From an uncultured Ruminococcus sp. (GTDB lineage Bacteria; Bacillota; Clostridia; Oscillospirales; Acutalibacteraceae): a DNA stretch of 64,000 nucleotides. Shown one piece after another: positions 51,212 to 60,323 of this stretch (positions are counted from its first letter, which is position 1; each line of letters opens with the position of its first letter). Location: the NCBI GenBank assembly GCA_902776375.1, contig CACYPV010000001.1:48600-112599 (forward strand). The letters run 5' to 3'. Below the pieces are notes generated by a model. That model was not told the origin of the DNA. It ran no database searches and was given only the letters and a program-made list of their open reading frames with translations. The position numbers and the translations under genes were made by a program.

Positions 51212-51320
51212 AGCTAGAGGCTAGAAGCTAGAGGCTAGAGGCTGGAAGCTAGAAGCCGGATTAGAAAACGGACGTATGATTATAACTATCTAGCATCTAG
51301 CATCTAGCGTCTAGCATCTA
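51212..51320. repeat. GCTAGA heptad element, copy 3 (metallopeptidase-rsmB)
   Basis: The left arm has seven units (51212-51260), AGCTAGA and GGCTAGA alternating. The middle is 26 bases. The right arm has five units (51287-51320), TATCTAG, CATCTAG and CGTCTAG. It starts eight bases after a stop codon and ends 16 bases before the next ATG, the same placing as copies 1 and 2. Confidence 0.88.
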
Positions 51321-51336
51321 AAAAGGGGTGAACCAA

Positions 51337-52674
51337 ATGCCGAGCGCGCGACAGATCGCATTTAACGTTTTGCTTAAAATTGAACAGGACGGGGCTTATT
51401 CAAATCTCGCGCTCAACAACGCCATTCGCGAAAGCAAGCTTGGCGGCGTGGACAGCTCCTTCGTTTCGGCGCTGGTTTACGGCGTGCTGGAGCGGCAGAT
51501 CACCCTTGACTACATCATAAAGCAGTATTCTAAAATTCCTTTAAGGAAAATTGAAATCAAAACAAAAATCATTCTTCGCATGGGGCTCTATCAGCTTTTG
51601 TTCATGGACAAGGTGCCGGACAGCGCCGCCGTGAACGAGAGCGTTATCCTCGCCAAAAAGCAAAAGCTGCAAAAATCGGCGGGTTTTATCAACGGCATCC
51701 TGCGCAGCGTGACCCGGACAGACCCGCCGTACACCCTGCCCGACGAAAAGGACAAGGTCATTTATTACAGCGTTAAATATTCGGCGCCGCAGGAGCTTAT
51801 AAGGCTGTGGCTTGATTCTTACGGCGAACCGAACACCGTGAAGCTCTGCGAAAGCCTGAGCGGAAGACCCAAGCTTTTTATCCGCGTAAACACGCTTAAA
51901 ACCGATAAAAACGCTCTAAAGGAGCAGTTTTTGAAAGAGGGCGTTGAGTGTAAGGACGTGCCTGTTCTCGACAACGCGCTCAGCCTGTCGCGCACAGGCA
52001 GCATCGAGCGGCTCGACTCATATAAAAACGGGCTGTTCCATGTTCAGGACTTGTCCTCACAGCTTTGTGTGCACTTCCTGTCTCCGCAGCCGCGCGAGCT
52101 CATGCACGACGTCTGCTCGGCTCCGGGCGGCAAGGCGTTCACTGCCGCGCAGTATATGCAGAACCGCGGAAAGCTCTGCTGCTATGACCTGTTCGATCAC
52201 AAGGTAAAGCTGATCTCCGACGGCGCAAGGCGGTTGGGGATAACTATCATATCCGCCGCAAAGCGCGACGCCGCCGAAGGCGCCGTACTTCCGCTTGCTG
52301 ACAAGATACTCTGCGACGTGCCTTGCAGCGGTTTGGGCATACTTTCGCGCAAGCCCGAGATCAGGGCAAAAAGCGACCTTATATCAAAGGAGCTGCCTGA
52401 GCTTCAATACAAGATATTGTGCCGCAGCGCCAAGTCGCTGGCTGTCGGCGGCAGGCTGGTTTACTCCACCTGCACATTAAATCCCGCCGAAAACGGCGAA
52501 AATGTGCGCCGCTTCCTTTCGAAGCACCCCGATTTTGCGGGCGTGCCGCTAGAGCTTCCCGAGGGGGTAAGCCGGGCGTTTGAGGAGCAGCCTTACGAGA
52601 TAACCCTCATGCCGCACTGTTCAGGCACCGACGGCTTTTACATAGCTCTGCTTGAAAGAAGGTCGGCAACATGA
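51337..52674 (+). CDS. rsmB: 16S rRNA (cytosine(967)-C5)-methyltransferase
   Basis: A 445-residue enzyme with an N-terminal NusB-like RNA-binding domain (about 5-130) and a C-terminal SAM methyltransferase domain. Motifs: DVCSAPGGKAFT (SAM), DVPCSG (first catalytic Cys) and VYSTCTLNP (second Cys). AAAGGGG lies 8 bases before the ATG at 51337; a GTG at 51328 would add three residues. It overlaps rlmN (ATGA). Confidence 0.95.
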   Translation: MPSARQIAFNVLLKIEQDGAYSNLALNNAIRESKLGGVDSSFVSALVYGVLERQITLDYIIKQYSKIPLRKIEIKTKIILRMGLYQLLFMDKVPDSAAVNESVILAKKQKLQKSAGFINGILRSVTRTDPPYTLPDEKDKVIYYSVKYSAPQELIRLWLDSYGEPNTVKLCESLSGRPKLFIRVNTLKTDKNALKEQFLKEGVECKDVPVLDNALSLSRTGSIERLDSYKNGLFHVQDLSSQLCVHFLSPQPRELMHDVCSAPGGKAFTAAQYMQNRGKLCCYDLFDHKVKLISDGARRLGITIISAAKRDAAEGAVLPLADKILCDVPCSGLGILSRKPEIRAKSDLISKELPELQYKILCRSAKSLAVGGRLVYSTCTLNPAENGENVRRFLSKHPDFAGVPLELPEGVSRAFEEQPYEITLMPHCSGTDGFYIALLERRSAT

Positions 52675-53696
52675 TCGACATAAAATCAATGACCCGTGAC
52701 GAGCTGCAAAGCTTTATTACCGAACAGGGTTTTCCGAGGTTCCGCGCCGACCAGATCGGCGGCTGGCTGAACAAGGGCGTGACGGATTTTGACGAAATGC
52801 GGAACATTCCCGCCGAGCTCAGAAAAAAATTGAAATCAATTTGTTACATTTCTGTTGCAATTATTGAAAAAAAACAAGTTTCAAGGTATGATAAAACAGT
52901 AAAATACCTTTTTTCGTTCAACGACGGCGAATGTGTAGAGGCTGTGCTGATGGATTATCATCACGGCATGTCGATTTGCATCTCCACGCAGGTGGGCTGC
53001 CGAATGGGCTGCACCTTCTGCGCAACGGGAAAAAGCGGTTTTTCACGCGATCTTACCGCGTCTGAAATGCTAGCTCAAATAGAAGCCGCTCAGCGCGACG
53101 CGGGAGTGAGGATCTCCAACGTAGTGCTGATGGGAATGGGCGAACCGCTTGATAATTTTGACAACGTAGTGCGGTTCCTCGAGCTCGTCGGGTGCGAGCA
53201 GGGGCTGAATATCGGCATGAGGCACATCACGCTTTCGACCTGCGGGCTCGTACCAAAGATCTACGAGCTTGCAAAGCTCAAATTGCAGATAAACCTCGCG
53301 GTGTCGCTTCACGCGCCGAACGATGAAATACGCGCGCGCACTATGCCGGTCGCAAAGGCGTATCCAATGGAACAGCTTTTGAAAGCCTGCCGCGACTATT
53401 TTGACGCCACGGGCAGACGCGTGACCTTTGAGTACGCGCTGATCAGCGGCGTGAACGACGGCGACGCATGCGCCGAAGAGCTGGGAAAAAAGCTGCGCGG
53501 CATGAACTGCCACGTAAACCTTATCCCCGTCAACAGCGTTGAGGGGACGGGATATCTGAAAAGCAATTTACAAAGACAGCAGTCTTTTGCAAATATCCTC
53601 GCCGCTTATGGAGTAACGGCGACTGTAAGGCGGACGCTGGGCAGCGACATCGACGCTTCCTGCGGTCAGCTAAGAAGAAAGTACATAAAGAATTAG
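52671..53696 (+). CDS. rlmN: 23S rRNA (adenine(2503)-C2)-methyltransferase
   Basis: A 341-residue radical-SAM enzyme that methylates A2503 of 23S rRNA and A37 of some tRNAs. The cluster motif is CRMGCTFCATGKSGF. VLMGMGEPLDN and SLHAPND follow, and the C-terminal Cys (SCGQL) forms the methyl-carrier pair. Overlaps rsmB by four bases. Confidence 0.96.
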   Translation: MIDIKSMTRDELQSFITEQGFPRFRADQIGGWLNKGVTDFDEMRNIPAELRKKLKSICYISVAIIEKKQVSRYDKTVKYLFSFNDGECVEAVLMDYHHGMSICISTQVGCRMGCTFCATGKSGFSRDLTASEMLAQIEAAQRDAGVRISNVVLMGMGEPLDNFDNVVRFLELVGCEQGLNIGMRHITLSTCGLVPKIYELAKLKLQINLAVSLHAPNDEIRARTMPVAKAYPMEQLLKACRDYFDATGRRVTFEYALISGVNDGDACAEELGKKLRGMNCHVNLIPVNSVEGTGYLKSNLQRQQSFANILAAYGVTATVRRTLGSDIDASCGQLRRKYIKN

Positions 53697-53709
53697 GGAG
53701 GACAGTAGC

Positions 53710-54435
53710 TTGGAAGTTTTCAGTAAGAGCGATGTGGGACTGGTTAGATCTCAAAACCAGGACGACTTCCGCTTCGGAGTTATTTCTCCAAGCAGTGTTT
53801 GGGCTGTCGTGTGCGACGGCATGGGAGGCGCTAACGGCGGAAACATAGCCAGCGCCACCGCTGTAGATTACATCAGCAGCAAGATAACAACTCTATATAA
53901 AAGCGATATGACCAAGGAGCAGATCGGAGAGCTGATGGCGGAGATCGTCATGCAGGCAAATTCAAAGCTCTTTGAGCTTGCGTCAAAGGATTCCGACCTT
54001 GCGGGCATGGGCACTACTTGCGAATTCGTGTTCGTTAAGGACACCACCGTACATGTGGTGCATGTGGGCGACAGCCGCACCTACGCAATACGCGGCGGCA
54101 AGATAAAGCAGCTCACCGAGGATCATTCCGTAGTTCAGGAAATGGTTAGGCGCGGCGAGCTGACATATGAGGAAGCCCAGCACCATCCAAACAAGAATTT
54201 TATTACCCGCGCGCTGGGTATCAAAACCTCTGTGCGGCTTGATTATATCGAGGCGAATTTCATCTACGGCGACGTGCTGCTTATTTGCAGCGACGGACTT
54301 TCAAACCACGTAACAACGGGCGATATGGTGAAGATTTGTCACGAGAACCGCGGCGAAGACCTTATCAACAAGCTTATCGACTGTGCAAAAGAGGGCGGAG
54401 GATACGACAATATCACCGCTACGGTTATCTATTAA
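53710..54435 (+). CDS. prpC: PP2C-type Ser/Thr protein phosphatase
   Basis: A 241-residue PPM phosphatase, partner of PrkC. Motifs: SDVGLVRSQNQDDF (metal Asp), VCDGMGGANGG, HVGDSRTYAI, LTEDHS, and the end GGGYDNITATVI. It begins with TTG at 53710 with GGGAGG upstream. Directly before prkC, as in Bacillus. Confidence 0.95.
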   Translation: MEVFSKSDVGLVRSQNQDDFRFGVISPSSVWAVVCDGMGGANGGNIASATAVDYISSKITTLYKSDMTKEQIGELMAEIVMQANSKLFELASKDSDLAGMGTTCEFVFVKDTTVHVVHVGDSRTYAIRGGKIKQLTEDHSVVQEMVRRGELTYEEAQHHPNKNFITRALGIKTSVRLDYIEANFIYGDVLLICSDGLSNHVTTGDMVKICHENRGEDLINKLIDCAKEGGGYDNITATVIY

Positions 54436-54447
54436 TGGGAGGCTTTT

Positions 54448-56880
54448 ATGGATAAATATCTGGGAAAAAGGCTGGATGGCCGATACGAGATCCACGAGCT
54501 AATAGGCATCGGCGGCATGGCGAATGTTTATCGCTGCACCGACACCGTTGACGACCGCGAGGTCGCTATCAAAATCTTAAAGGATGAGTTTCTCAATAAC
54601 GAGGAGTTCATCCGACGCTTCAAAAACGAATCAAAGGCTATCGCCATGCTTTCGCATCCGAATATCGTAAAGGTATACGACGTAAGCTTCGGCGACATGA
54701 TCCAATATATCGTAATGGAGTACATAGACGGTATCACTCTTAAGGAGTATATCGAACGCCAGGGCATCATAGAGTGGAAGGACGTGCTCCATCTTGTCAC
54801 TCAGGTGCTTCGCGCTTTGCAGCACGCTCACGAGAGCGGCATCGTTCACCGCGATATCAAGCCGCAGAACATCATGCTGCTTCAGGACGGCACCATAAAG
54901 GTGACCGACTTCGGTATTGCGCGCTTCTCCGACAAAGCAACGCGCACCATGACCGATCAGGCTATCGGCTCGGTGCATTACATCGCGCCCGAGCAGGCGC
55001 GCGGCGATATCACCGACGGCAAGACAGACATCTATTCCGTGGGCGTAATGCTCTATGAAATGCTTACGGGCAAGCTTCCGTTTGAGGGCGACAGCGCCGT
55101 GACTGTAGCGCTAATGCAGCTTCAGTCAACTCCCAAGATGCCGCGCGAGGTCAATCCCTCTATCCCCGTAGGTCTTGAGCAGATCACAATGCGCGCAATG
55201 GCTAAAAAGCCCGAGCAGCGCTACACCTCCGCAGCGGAGATGCTCAGCGATATCGAGCGTTTCAGGCTCAATCCCTCGATCGTGTTCGAGTATGCGAATC
55301 CCTTTGAGGACGATCAGCCCACGCGCTATGTGAATACCAAAAAGAAGGCGGACGCCGAAAAGAAAAAGGCTCAGAAGGCAGCGCTCAAAGCGCAAAAGGC
55401 GCAAAAGTCCGTTAAAGCCGTAAAGGCGGCAAAGCCCGATAAGGCTGTTAAAGCGGTGGTCGCCAATAAGGCAATTAATGCCGCAAAACAGGAAAAGCCC
55501 GCAAATGAGGCGGATCCCGCGAAGCCTGCGAATGATGCAAAGCCAGCTAAGACCGCAAATGATGCAAAGCAGGGGAATCCTGTAAAGGCAGCAAAGCCCA
55601 AGAAGGCTGTAAAGGCGGCAAATCCGCAAAAGGCTAAAAAAGCGCAAAAGCCGACTAAGACTCAAAAGCCGGCAAAGGCTCAAAAGGCGCCGAAGCCCGA
55701 AAAGGAAAAGAAGCCCAAAAAGGCTCGCCGTGACGACGAGGAGGGCTACAAGGAGCAGAGCGGCGTGTTCCACGCGATCAAGGGCGTTATCATAGCCGCT
55801 GTAGCGGTAGGCCTTGTGTTCTTCGTTATTTTCCTGATAAAGGGCATCAACTCAGCTCAGGTCAAGGACGTTAATGTTCCCAACTATGTCGGCAGATCGC
55901 TTGCCGAGGCTAAGAGCAACAATCCCGACGATTTCCAGTTTGAATTAAAAAACCGTTTTGATCAGACCCAGGCGCTGGGCACGGTTCTGGCTCAGGAACC
56001 TGCTGTCGGAATGACCGTTAAGGCGGGTTCGACCGTAATACTTACCGTAAACAGCAACGGCGACGAGATCGCTATTCCGTTCTTCAATTCCTCGACGACC
56101 AATCAGGAAGCAGCCGAAAGCAAGCTTCGAGAGCTTAGTCTTATTCCCGAGGTCGTTCTGGTAGAGGGCGCTCAGGCTGATAAGGATACCGTTATCGGAA
56201 CCTTCCCGACAGCGGGAGCTAAGGCGCCGATAGGCTCAACCGTGTATGTATATGTTTCAAAGGGCGATCGCGCCAAGACCATTTCCATTCCGCCGGTGCT
56301 CCGCATGTCGTTATACGAAGCTCAGCAGGAGCTCGATAATCTTGGACTGACCGTTGAAACAATTTATGACGACGACAGCGGCGAAAAGAAAGACACCGTA
56401 ATAGGCACCTCTCCTCTGCCTTACGGCAAGGTGGAAAAGGGCACAGTGGTGACCCTTACCGTAAGCTCCGGCGTTGGCGATAAGAGCAAGAAGAAGATCC
56501 ATTTTGACTTGCCCACCGGAATCGATAAGGATATTGAAATGACCGTTTTGATCGACGGCGTTGAAAACAGCGAACTGTCAAAGACCGTCAATCCTTACGT
56601 AGAGCCGAAGGTGACGCTTGAGCTTGAGGGCTCCGGCAAGAAGGAAGTCGAGGTCAGACTTGACGGACAGCCGTACCGCGAATTCACCATCGACATGTCT
56701 ACGGGCGAGATAACCGATACCCAGATCTACGAGTATGTCGTTCCCACCGAGGAGCCCACCGAATATATCGAGCCCACGGATTACTACGACGATACTCCCA
56801 CGGATTATTACGATCCCGACGCAGATCCCGACATTTATTATGATGACACTCAATACTACCAGAATCCTTACGAGCCCTAA
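54448..56880 (+). CDS. prkC: PASTA-domain Ser/Thr protein kinase
   Basis: An 810-residue membrane kinase. The kinase domain covers about 10-270 (GIGGMANVY, Lys42 in AIKIL, HRDIKPQN with Asp136, Asp154 in DFGIA), all intact. A highly Lys/Ala-rich linker follows (about 290-430), then one membrane helix (about 445-467), and three PASTA domains (about 470-680), which bind muropeptides. The C-terminal tail is rich in Asp, Tyr and Thr (YYDDTPTDYYDPDADP). It controls wall growth, division or dormancy exit. The linker is much longer than in Bacillus PrkC. Confidence 0.95.
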   Translation: MDKYLGKRLDGRYEIHELIGIGGMANVYRCTDTVDDREVAIKILKDEFLNNEEFIRRFKNESKAIAMLSHPNIVKVYDVSFGDMIQYIVMEYIDGITLKEYIERQGIIEWKDVLHLVTQVLRALQHAHESGIVHRDIKPQNIMLLQDGTIKVTDFGIARFSDKATRTMTDQAIGSVHYIAPEQARGDITDGKTDIYSVGVMLYEMLTGKLPFEGDSAVTVALMQLQSTPKMPREVNPSIPVGLEQITMRAMAKKPEQRYTSAAEMLSDIERFRLNPSIVFEYANPFEDDQPTRYVNTKKKADAEKKKAQKAALKAQKAQKSVKAVKAAKPDKAVKAVVANKAINAAKQEKPANEADPAKPANDAKPAKTANDAKQGNPVKAAKPKKAVKAANPQKAKKAQKPTKTQKPAKAQKAPKPEKEKKPKKARRDDEEGYKEQSGVFHAIKGVIIAAVAVGLVFFVIFLIKGINSAQVKDVNVPNYVGRSLAEAKSNNPDDFQFELKNRFDQTQALGTVLAQEPAVGMTVKAGSTVILTVNSNGDEIAIPFFNSSTTNQEAAESKLRELSLIPEVVLVEGAQADKDTVIGTFPTAGAKAPIGSTVYVYVSKGDRAKTISIPPVLRMSLYEAQQELDNLGLTVETIYDDDSGEKKDTVIGTSPLPYGKVEKGTVVTLTVSSGVGDKSKKKIHFDLPTGIDKDIEMTVLIDGVENSELSKTVNPYVEPKVTLELEGSGKKEVEVRLDGQPYREFTIDMSTGEITDTQIYEYVVPTEEPTEYIEPTDYYDDTPTDYYDPDADPDIYYDDTQYYQNPYEP

Positions 56881-56889
56881 TTGATCGAT

Positions 56890-57777
56890 ATGGAACAGAA
56901 AACAGGGCTTCTGATGAAGTCCATCGGCGGATTTTATTACGTCCGCTGCGGTACAACCGAATACGAATGTAAAGCAAGGGGGAGCTTCCGAAAAAAAGGA
57001 AGTTCTCCCATTGTGGGTGACAGGGTAAAAATCACCGTGCCCGACGACGGCGGTTTTTGCGCAATAGAGGAGATCCTTCCGCGCAAAAACAAGCTCAAGC
57101 GTCCCGCGCTTGTCAACATCGACGCGCTGGTCATCGTCGTTTCGACCGTTGACCCGCTGCCGAATTTTATGGTCATTGACAAAATGACCGCGGCGGCGGT
57201 GAACAACAGCATGGAGCCGGTTATCGTGGTGTCGAAAAACGATATCAAGAACGGCGACGAGGTCGCGCGTATCTACCGCAACTCCGGGCTAGAGACCTTT
57301 CAGTGCTCGCCGGACGATACGGCAGAAACCAAGCGCCTGCTCGAATTTTTGCGCGGCAAGGTGACGGCGTTCATCGGCAACAGCGGCGTCGGCAAATCGA
57401 CTCTGCTCAACATGCTTTTCCCTGAGCTCAGCCTGCAAACAGGGCAGATCAGCGAGAAGCTCGGCAGAGGACGTCACACCACAAGGGTCGTGGAGCTGTT
57501 CGAGCTCAACGGCTGTTACGTCGCCGATACCCCGGGCTTTTCCACCGTTGATTTACAGCGGTATGAAATGATAGACAAGGAACAGCTTCAATACTGCTTC
57601 CCCGAATTTGAACGCTTCCTCGGTCAGTGCCAATTCACCTCCTGCGCGCACACCTGCGAAAAGGGCTGCCGCATTTTGCAGGCGCTTTCCGACGGCGAGA
57701 TAGAAAAGACCCGCCACCAAAGCTATGTGGCGATGTACAACGAAGTAAAGGATATAAAGCATTGGCAGCTAAAATAA
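56890..57777 (+). CDS. rsgA: Ribosome small-subunit GTPase RsgA
   Basis: A 295-residue circularly permuted GTPase for late 30S maturation. The N-terminal OB domain (MKSIGGFYYVRC) is followed by G4 (VSKND), G1 GNSGVGKST, G3 DTPG, and a zinc motif CQFTSCAHTCEKGC near the end. The ATG at 56890 and a TTG at 56881 are both possible; the ribosome site is weak and may rely on coupling to prkC. rpe, next in Bacillus, is absent. Confidence 0.92.
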   Translation: MEQKTGLLMKSIGGFYYVRCGTTEYECKARGSFRKKGSSPIVGDRVKITVPDDGGFCAIEEILPRKNKLKRPALVNIDALVIVVSTVDPLPNFMVIDKMTAAAVNNSMEPVIVVSKNDIKNGDEVARIYRNSGLETFQCSPDDTAETKRLLEFLRGKVTAFIGNSGVGKSTLLNMLFPELSLQTGQISEKLGRGRHTTRVVELFELNGCYVADTPGFSTVDLQRYEMIDKEQLQYCFPEFERFLGQCQFTSCAHTCEKGCRILQALSDGEIEKTRHQSYVAMYNEVKDIKHWQLK

Positions 57778-58406
57778 ACGATGAGCGGCGCTGCGTTATC
57801 ATAGCGGGCGCTCCGGACGCAGACATAAAAACGGTAAAGGCGGCGGTACGCCCCTATGATTACGTCATCTGCGCCGATATGGGCTACAAAACCGCAATGG
57901 CGGCGGGCATAAAGCCCGACCTTATTGTCGGCGATTTCGATTCATACACCGGCAGCTTGCCCGAGGGCAGCGAGGTTATCCGTCTGCTTCCCGAAAAGGA
58001 CGATACCGATACCATGCACTGCGTTAAGACCGCACTCGGCAGGGGATATCGCGAGTTCCTTTTGTTGGCGGCAATCGGCGGAAGGCTCGATCACACGCTC
58101 GGCAACCTGACGGTACTCGAATATTTGGCAGAGAATAACGCACATGGTATAATTCTTTCAAAGAATGAAATGATCGAAGTACTTACAAAGGGGCGTTTCG
58201 CTTTCGACGGGCGAAAGGGGCATACTTTTTCGGCGCTCCCTTTCGGTTGTCAAAGCGCCGTGCTTTCTTATAAGGGAACCAAATACCCCCTTGACAAGGG
58301 GGCGCTGCTCCATAGCGAGGCGATGGGCGTGTCAAACGTTTTTACCGAGGACAAAGCGGAGATCACAGTGGATGACGGGCAAATCGTCTTGATTATCAAC
58401 TTTTAA
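57762..58406 (+). CDS. thiN: Thiamine pyrophosphokinase
   Basis: A 214-residue enzyme that makes thiamine diphosphate. It has ICADMGYKTAMAAGIKPDLIVGDFDS, EKDDTDTMHC, and GGRLDHTLGN, all family marks. The TTG at 57762, with AAAGGAT upstream, overlaps rsgA by 16 bases. It closes the cluster, as in Bacillus. Confidence 0.93.
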   Translation: MAAKINDERRCVIIAGAPDADIKTVKAAVRPYDYVICADMGYKTAMAAGIKPDLIVGDFDSYTGSLPEGSEVIRLLPEKDDTDTMHCVKTALGRGYREFLLLAAIGGRLDHTLGNLTVLEYLAENNAHGIILSKNEMIEVLTKGRFAFDGRKGHTFSALPFGCQSAVLSYKGTKYPLDKGALLHSEAMGVSNVFTEDKAEITVDDGQIVLIINF

Positions 58407-58496
58407 AAATTTTATAAATCTGCAAAATAACTTTCTATGCAACCTAACGCCGCGGCTATGGCGTATTATTATAAAAAAGTTAAACAGGAGAATGTT

Positions 58497-60044
58497 ATGA
58501 AGCACTTTAAACTATTAAAAAGAACGACATCTATTTTGGTATGCATTGCCGTAATGCTTGCCTGTGTTACCGTTTCGGGCTTTACCGCTTTTGCCGAAGG
58601 CGAAAACGAGTACAACACCGAAAGCGCTTGGGAGATGCAGGTTCCGCAGGTGTTTGTTTACACAGCCAACGGCAACGGCACGACCCTTCAAAAGGAGGAC
58701 GGATATCAGCAGGCGCAGATATTCATCAAGGACACCGACGGCTCAATGCTCTCGGACGCGTGCAGCATAAAGGTAAGGGGCAATACGACCGCGCTGAGCT
58801 GGGTCACCAAAAAATCCTTTACCTTCAAGTTTGAAAAGAAAAAGGACGTGCTCGGCATGGGCAAGGGCAAAAAGTGGGCGCTTGTTGCAAACGTCTTTGA
58901 CCCTACGCTTTTGCGCAACATGACCATTTTCACGCTTGCCAAGGAGCTCGGGCTCGACTACACCTCAAATTTCAAGGCGGTCGAGGTGTGGATAGACGGT
59001 TCCTTCCGCGGCTGTTACGTTCTTTTCGAGCCCGTTCAGGAGGGCAAGGAGAGAGTTGATATCGACATCGAAAGCAACGACGGCAAAAAGGATTTTCTCA
59101 TAGAGTACGAGGCGAGTCGCGATGAAGAGGGCAATACATACTTCACGACCCATGATCTGCGCTTTCTTGTAAGCGAGCCCGAAGAGCCCGACGATGAACA
59201 GCTCGCATATATTACAAACACCATGGACGATATCATCACCACTATACGCTCGCTTGACCGCGAAGCTATCGCGGAGAAGATCGACATCGGATCCTTCGCA
59301 AAATTCTATTTGCTCAACGAATACGCCAAGACCTTCGATTTCACCGTGAGCTCTGTTTTCTTTTACTACAAGGATGGCAAGCTTTACGCGGGACCTCCAT
59401 GGGACTACGACCTCTCGCTGGGCAACACCTACCCGCCGTACGGTACCCGCGCAACGCTGGGCTCGCAGACCTACGGCTGGTACTGTAACCGAGGCTATAT
59501 TTATCATAATAATCTTTATAGATACATCTGCCAAAACGATTGGTTTTTAGGCGAGGTTAAAAAGGTATACAGTCAGCATTACCGCGCCTTTGAAAACATT
59601 TCCGCCTACGGCGGCTTGCTCGATACCATGCGCGACGCCTACAGCGACGTGTTTGACCGCAACTACTCCACTGCGGGCTGGAGGGTCAGCAAATCCTGGA
59701 TAAACATCATGCGCCAGCCCGACGCCACCTACGCGGGAAACTACAGCTACCTCAAAAATTGGTGCGAACAGCGCAACGCATGGATCGCTAACGAGTTTGA
59801 CGTCGCGTTCCTGCGCGGCGACACGGACGCGAACATGGACGTCTCGGTCGATGATGTTACCGAATCTCAGCGCTGCCTTGCCGAGTTTAGCGACGTCGAC
59901 CCCGAAAGAGTATTCCTGCGCGGCGACGTTGACGGCGACGGCAAGCTGACTATAAATGACGTAACGGCGGTTCAGCGCTTCCTTGCGGATGCAGGGAATG
60001 TTTACGGCATAGGCGAGAAGGTCGTTGCGGCAGCCGAAAGCTGA
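58497..60044 (+). CDS. Secreted CotH-kinase family protein with dockerin
   Basis: A 515-residue exported protein with a signal peptide (about 1-31). A CotH domain covers about 55-420: IKVRGNTTALSWVTKKSFTFKF, YLLNEYAKTFDFT, and GPPWDYDLSLGN, the conserved ATP/metal-site motif. CotH kinases phosphorylate coat or surface proteins. A type I dockerin covers about 440-510, with two Ca loops (DTDANMDVSVDD, DVDGDGKLTINDV). AGGAG lies 7-8 bases before the ATG at 58497. The dockerin implies attachment to a cohesin scaffold. Confidence 0.92.
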   Translation: MKHFKLLKRTTSILVCIAVMLACVTVSGFTAFAEGENEYNTESAWEMQVPQVFVYTANGNGTTLQKEDGYQQAQIFIKDTDGSMLSDACSIKVRGNTTALSWVTKKSFTFKFEKKKDVLGMGKGKKWALVANVFDPTLLRNMTIFTLAKELGLDYTSNFKAVEVWIDGSFRGCYVLFEPVQEGKERVDIDIESNDGKKDFLIEYEASRDEEGNTYFTTHDLRFLVSEPEEPDDEQLAYITNTMDDIITTIRSLDREAIAEKIDIGSFAKFYLLNEYAKTFDFTVSSVFFYYKDGKLYAGPPWDYDLSLGNTYPPYGTRATLGSQTYGWYCNRGYIYHNNLYRYICQNDWFLGEVKKVYSQHYRAFENISAYGGLLDTMRDAYSDVFDRNYSTAGWRVSKSWINIMRQPDATYAGNYSYLKNWCEQRNAWIANEFDVAFLRGDTDANMDVSVDDVTESQRCLAEFSDVDPERVFLRGDVDGDGKLTINDVTAVQRFLADAGNVYGIGEKVVAAAES

Positions 60045-60049
60045 ATAAA

Positions 60050-60091
60050 AATAAGAGCGGGTTTCTCAAAAGCCCGCTTTATTTTTGTTTT
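60050..60091 (+). terminator. Terminator after the CotH-dockerin gene
   Basis: AGCGGG and CCCGCT pair around an 11-base loop, followed by TTATTTTTGTTTTT. Confidence 0.8.
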
Positions 60092-60141
60092 TATAATAAA
60101 CTGTTTTTTATTTAAACACGCAAAAAATACGCAAAAAAGTA

Positions 60142-60170
60142 TAGACATCTATTCTGAAAAGTGCTATAAT
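60142..60170 (+). promoter_or_regulatory. Upstream promoter of the pseudokinase gene
   Basis: TAGACA (60142-60147) and TATAAT (60165-60170), 17-base spacer. A second candidate lies about 95 bases downstream. Confidence 0.6.
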
Positions 60171-60237
60171 AAAAAAGTTAATATTATAGATAAGTCTATC
60201 TATAACAAAACTGTAATTAAAATGACATCTAATAATC

Positions 60238-60267
60238 TTGAAAAGAAATATATTGCTGTGGTATAAT
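60238..60267 (+). promoter_or_regulatory. Downstream promoter of the pseudokinase gene
   Basis: TTGAAA (60238-60243) and TATAAT (60262-60267), 18-base spacer, 56 bases before the ATG. Confidence 0.6.
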
Positions 60268-60323
60268 TCTTTTTAGAAAATTTGAAGATTTGGAATAAAC
60301 GTTTATTATTTGGAGTGAACATA

